From assembly GCA_016928525.1 (NCBI GenBank), contig JAFGKO010000123.1, forward strand, positions 1 to 15,860: DNA of 15,860 bases, in the 5' to 3' direction. This document shows, one piece after another, positions 13,779-15,860 of this stretch (positions are counted from its first letter, which is position 1; each line of letters opens with the position of its first letter). The notes under the pieces were generated by a model. It was not told the DNA's origin. It saw only the letters and a list, made by a program, of their open reading frames with translations, and made no database searches. Position numbers and translations under genes: made by a program. Origin of the DNA: Anaerolineales bacterium. Lineage in GTDB: Bacteria; Chloroflexota; Anaerolineae; Anaerolineales; Villigracilaceae.

Positions 13779-15274
13779 GGGGACTCATCCTGATCGCCAT
13801 ACTCATCATAGCATTTCTACTCTCAGCCTGCGGGGCAAAGAACCCGTACCCCGACTGGACACCGGAAATCGACTTCGAACCGCCAGCAGACTACCAGGTC
13901 ACGATCTTTGAAGCGCAGGAACCGCAACTTGCCTCCGAAGCGCGCCTGGCCGATCCGCGTCCGAATATCATCTTCGTGTTGACCGATGACCAGCCGCCGC
14001 ACACCGTAGCCTACATGCCGACCGTCAAGAACGTGCTGATGGCTGAGGGGATCAACTTCGAGAACGGCTTCCTGACTACGCCCCTGTGCTGTCCCAGCCG
14101 CGTCAGCTTGCTGACCGGCGAATACGTCCACAATCACAAGGTCTACACCAATCGTTACCCGATGGGCGGCGCGAAAAAGTTCGACGATGTTTCCAGTGTG
14201 GCGGTCTGGATGCGAGAGGCTGGCTACCGTACCGCCTATTTCGGCAAATACCTGAACGGATACGATGAGCTTCGACCGTCCGGGGTCGTGCCTCCCGGCT
14301 GGAGCGATTGGGGCGTCTTCCTCGCCAAGGATACAGGCGACGAAGACAAAGGCAACCTGCAATATTTCTTCGACTTCACGATGTCGGAAAATGGCGAGGT
14401 GGTGGAATATCCCAAGAAAAAATACAACTTCAGCGCCGACGTGGTCACTACCAAAGCCGTGAACTTCGTCAACCAATCCCGCGACGAGCCATTCTTTCTG
14501 TTCGTCAGTTACTATAACCCGCACTCCCCCTACATCTGGGCGCCCCGCCATGAGGAGACCTTCCGGCATGAATGGGCCTGGGAGCAGTACCGCCCGCCCA
14601 ACTTCAACGAACAGAACATCCGCGACAAGCCCGACTACATTGCCGAACTGGAGCCTTTCTCCCCCGAAGAAGTGGACATCACCTACAGGCAGATCCTGCG
14701 CTCGCTGCTTTCCGTGGACGATGGGGTTGCTTCCCTGTTGAACGTGCTGGATCAGACCAGCTTGGCGGAGAAAACCATCCTCGTTTATCTGACTGACAAC
14801 GGGCTGACAGCCGGCGACCATCGTTTCGGCTTTACGAAGAACTGTCCCTACGAAGCCTGTATAAAGACCCCGTTCATCGTCTATGCGCCCTGGAAATACG
14901 CCGCGCGCACGGACCCCAGCCTGGTTGCCAACATCGACCTGCCTCCTACCTTCGCTGATCTCGCGGGCGCGTCCATCCCGGAGAGTGTGGACGGCGTGAG
15001 CCTGGTCCCGTTGCTGGAAAACAAGGACGCTCCCTGGCGGGATGCCATCCTGCTCGAGCACTGGCCGACCGAGGAGGGCGTAGGCGCGATCATCCCTGAA
15101 TTTTATTCCGTCCGCACCGCGGACTGGAAATACACCGAATACGTCACCGGTGAATGCGAGCTATACGATCTGGTCAATGACCCATATGAGTTGGGAAACC
15201 TGGCAAATAAGTGGCGCTACCGGGACATTCAAGCCGAGATGGAAAGACGCTTGGCAGAATTAAAGCAAGAATAG
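13772..15274 (+). CDS. Sulfatase lipoprotein (formylglycine-dependent arylsulfatase family)
   Basis: The protein is a type I sulfatase. It has a PNIIFVLTDDQ metal-binding start; LCCPSRVSLLTG, where the first Cys of C-C-P-S-R is converted to formylglycine by the maturation enzyme; GKYLNGYD; LFVSYYNPHSPY; and a second metal site in LVYLTDNGLTAGDHRF. The closing LYDLVNDPYELGNLAN is also typical. Overall it resembles glucosamine-6-sulfatase-like enzymes, so a sulfated glycan is a likely substrate. A lipoprotein signal (RGLILIAILIIAFLLSAC) anchors it outside the membrane. The start is unclear. GTG at 13772 gives a normal signal peptide and 500 residues, but no ribosome binding site is seen. ATG at 13679 gives 531 residues, with a front encoded by the inverted-repeat element and an 11-base overlap with the HD gene. 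Confidence 0.87.
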   Translation: MTRGLILIAILIIAFLLSACGAKNPYPDWTPEIDFEPPADYQVTIFEAQEPQLASEARLADPRPNIIFVLTDDQPPHTVAYMPTVKNVLMAEGINFENGFLTTPLCCPSRVSLLTGEYVHNHKVYTNRYPMGGAKKFDDVSSVAVWMREAGYRTAYFGKYLNGYDELRPSGVVPPGWSDWGVFLAKDTGDEDKGNLQYFFDFTMSENGEVVEYPKKKYNFSADVVTTKAVNFVNQSRDEPFFLFVSYYNPHSPYIWAPRHEETFRHEWAWEQYRPPNFNEQNIRDKPDYIAELEPFSPEEVDITYRQILRSLLSVDDGVASLLNVLDQTSLAEKTILVYLTDNGLTAGDHRFGFTKNCPYEACIKTPFIVYAPWKYAARTDPSLVANIDLPPTFADLAGASIPESVDGVSLVPLLENKDAPWRDAILLEHWPTEEGVGAIIPEFYSVRTADWKYTEYVTGECELYDLVNDPYELGNLANKWRYRDIQAEMERRLAELKQE

Positions 15275-15284
15275 CCCCAGTGCG

Positions 15285-15860
15285 CTAACCCCAGATTCTC
15301 GAAAACTCAGCCTGGCAGGGATTGCCCACCCCCACGTCTACAGTGAGGTCGCTGAGATCGATCAGCGCCGAGAAAACGGTCTTGACTTTTCCCTCCGGGT
15401 CGTGCCAGCATAACAAGACAGGCTCTGCTGCGTGGTCACTGAGAAAGGTCTTGAGCACGGGCAAGCTGACAGGTCCGCTATGGGCCTGCGTGAGGGCGCG
15501 AGCGCGCTCGTAACGGCTGATGGACCCCGCGATTTCATGAGATTCGCGCTCGTACTTCCGCATGCGCGGATGGGTGTAATGGTTGGTGTGGATCAGCCAG
15601 CCCTGCTCAGGAAACAGCAGTTCATGATCGCTGGCAGAGGCTTCCACACTTACGATGCGACCATCGCCGCTGGAGATGATGTTATTGTATGAGGAGGCGC
15701 GCTCAGGGTGCAGGGCGATTGCAACGGCTTCGTCGAAATCGCGCGCCGCAAGGATAGCCCGCGCGATGACCAGGCGTGGTATCCCGGGGCGCTCGTCATT
15801 CGGGGAAAGTTCGTTGCCGGTCAGCGCGATGCGTTCCGCGTTGAGACCGATGCTGAGGAA
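15285..15860 (-). CDS. C45-family acyltransferase/hydrolase (penicillin acyltransferase-like), N-terminal part missing
   Basis: The minus-strand frame is open from the window edge to a TAG at 15287-15285, giving 191 residues of the C-terminal part; the start lies beyond 15860. Translated from the edge it reads FLSIGLNAERIALTGNELSP, then RPGIPRLVIARAIL, SSYNNIISSGDGRIVSVE and GWLIHTNHYTHPRM. This pattern matches the acyl-CoA:6-aminopenicillanic-acid acyltransferase (peptidase C45) family of self-cleaving Ntn hydrolases. The catalytic Cys that self-cleavage exposes would be in the missing part, so activity cannot be judged. In bacteria the family's natural substrates are mostly unknown and antibiotic synthesis should not be assumed. 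It converges on the sulfatase gene, with only ten bases between stops. Confidence 0.8.
   Translation of the reverse strand, partial: FLSIGLNAERIALTGNELSPNDERPGIPRLVIARAILAARDFDEAVAIALHPERASSYNNIISSGDGRIVSVEASASDHELLFPEQGWLIHTNHYTHPRMRKYERESHEIAGSISRYERARALTQAHSGPVSLPVLKTFLSDHAAEPVLLCWHDPEGKVKTVFSALIDLSDLTVDVGVGNPCQAEFSRIWG

Noticed and set aside
13823..15061. A 412-codon open frame on the minus strand inside the sulfatase gene
   Set aside because: The forward frame carries all sulfatase motifs; the reverse frame has no recognisable domain and mirrors the high-GC codon pattern.
15322..15692. Forward frames at the right end of the window
   Set aside because: The minus-strand C45-family frame is open to the edge and carries clear family motifs; the forward frames are its shadows.

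Overview
The window reads as a chromosomal segment of a free-living bacterium, most likely Chloroflexota (Anaerolineae-like). This is an inference from style, not proof: lipoproteins with proline/threonine/glutamate-rich linkers after the lipidated cysteine, a DUF4230 protein, a short 'HPEQSEG'-type dispersed repeat, and the general mix of genes. There is no phage, IS transposase, CRISPR array, rRNA or tRNA that I can see.

Layout. At 3-71 there is probably the last piece of an unidentified gene. A leftward GT-C (GT39-like) membrane glycosyltransferase occupies 118-1638. A divergent 266-base intergenic region then leads into a rightward group: a CorA-type divalent cation channel (1905-2834), an SMP-30/gluconolactonase-like enzyme overlapping it by one base (2834-3691), and a membrane acyltransferase (3702-4796). 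A convergent hairpin terminator separates these from a leftward secreted beta-helix protein (4887-5822), which has a long, apparently structured leader, and a leftward DUF4230 protein (6184-6855).

The centre is a transport locus for a phosphonate-like (PhnD/PhnC/PhnE) ABC importer: a first PhnD-like lipoprotein divergent from DUF4230 (6948-7994), a second PhnD-like lipoprotein with its own promoter (8126-9232), the ATPase (9309-10061) and an unusually large permease (10073-11896), closed by a perfect palindromic terminator. No C-P lyase or other phosphonate-degrading gene is in the window, so the substrate is open. The permease is about twice the family's usual size: it carries an extracytoplasmic domain after its first helix and a roughly 230-residue extra membrane block that splits the conserved permease domain. 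It is the most unusual protein here.

The right part holds a SanA/DUF218 envelope protein (11969-12625), a RelBE-like toxin-antitoxin pair whose antitoxin tail appears frame-disrupted at a run of seven A (12660-13111), an HD-domain hydrolase coupled to the toxin (13120-13689), a short inverted-repeat element (13699-13778) that runs into the start of a sulfatase lipoprotein gene (to 15274), and a convergent, truncated C45-family acyltransferase/hydrolase (15285 to the window edge).

The strongest leads for something undescribed are the PhnE architecture, the two leader regions (CorA and beta-helix genes) with structure that suggests RNA-level control, the antitoxin frameshift at A7, and the repeat that may supply the sulfatase start codon. 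I did not find a wholly new multi-gene system that I can defend.
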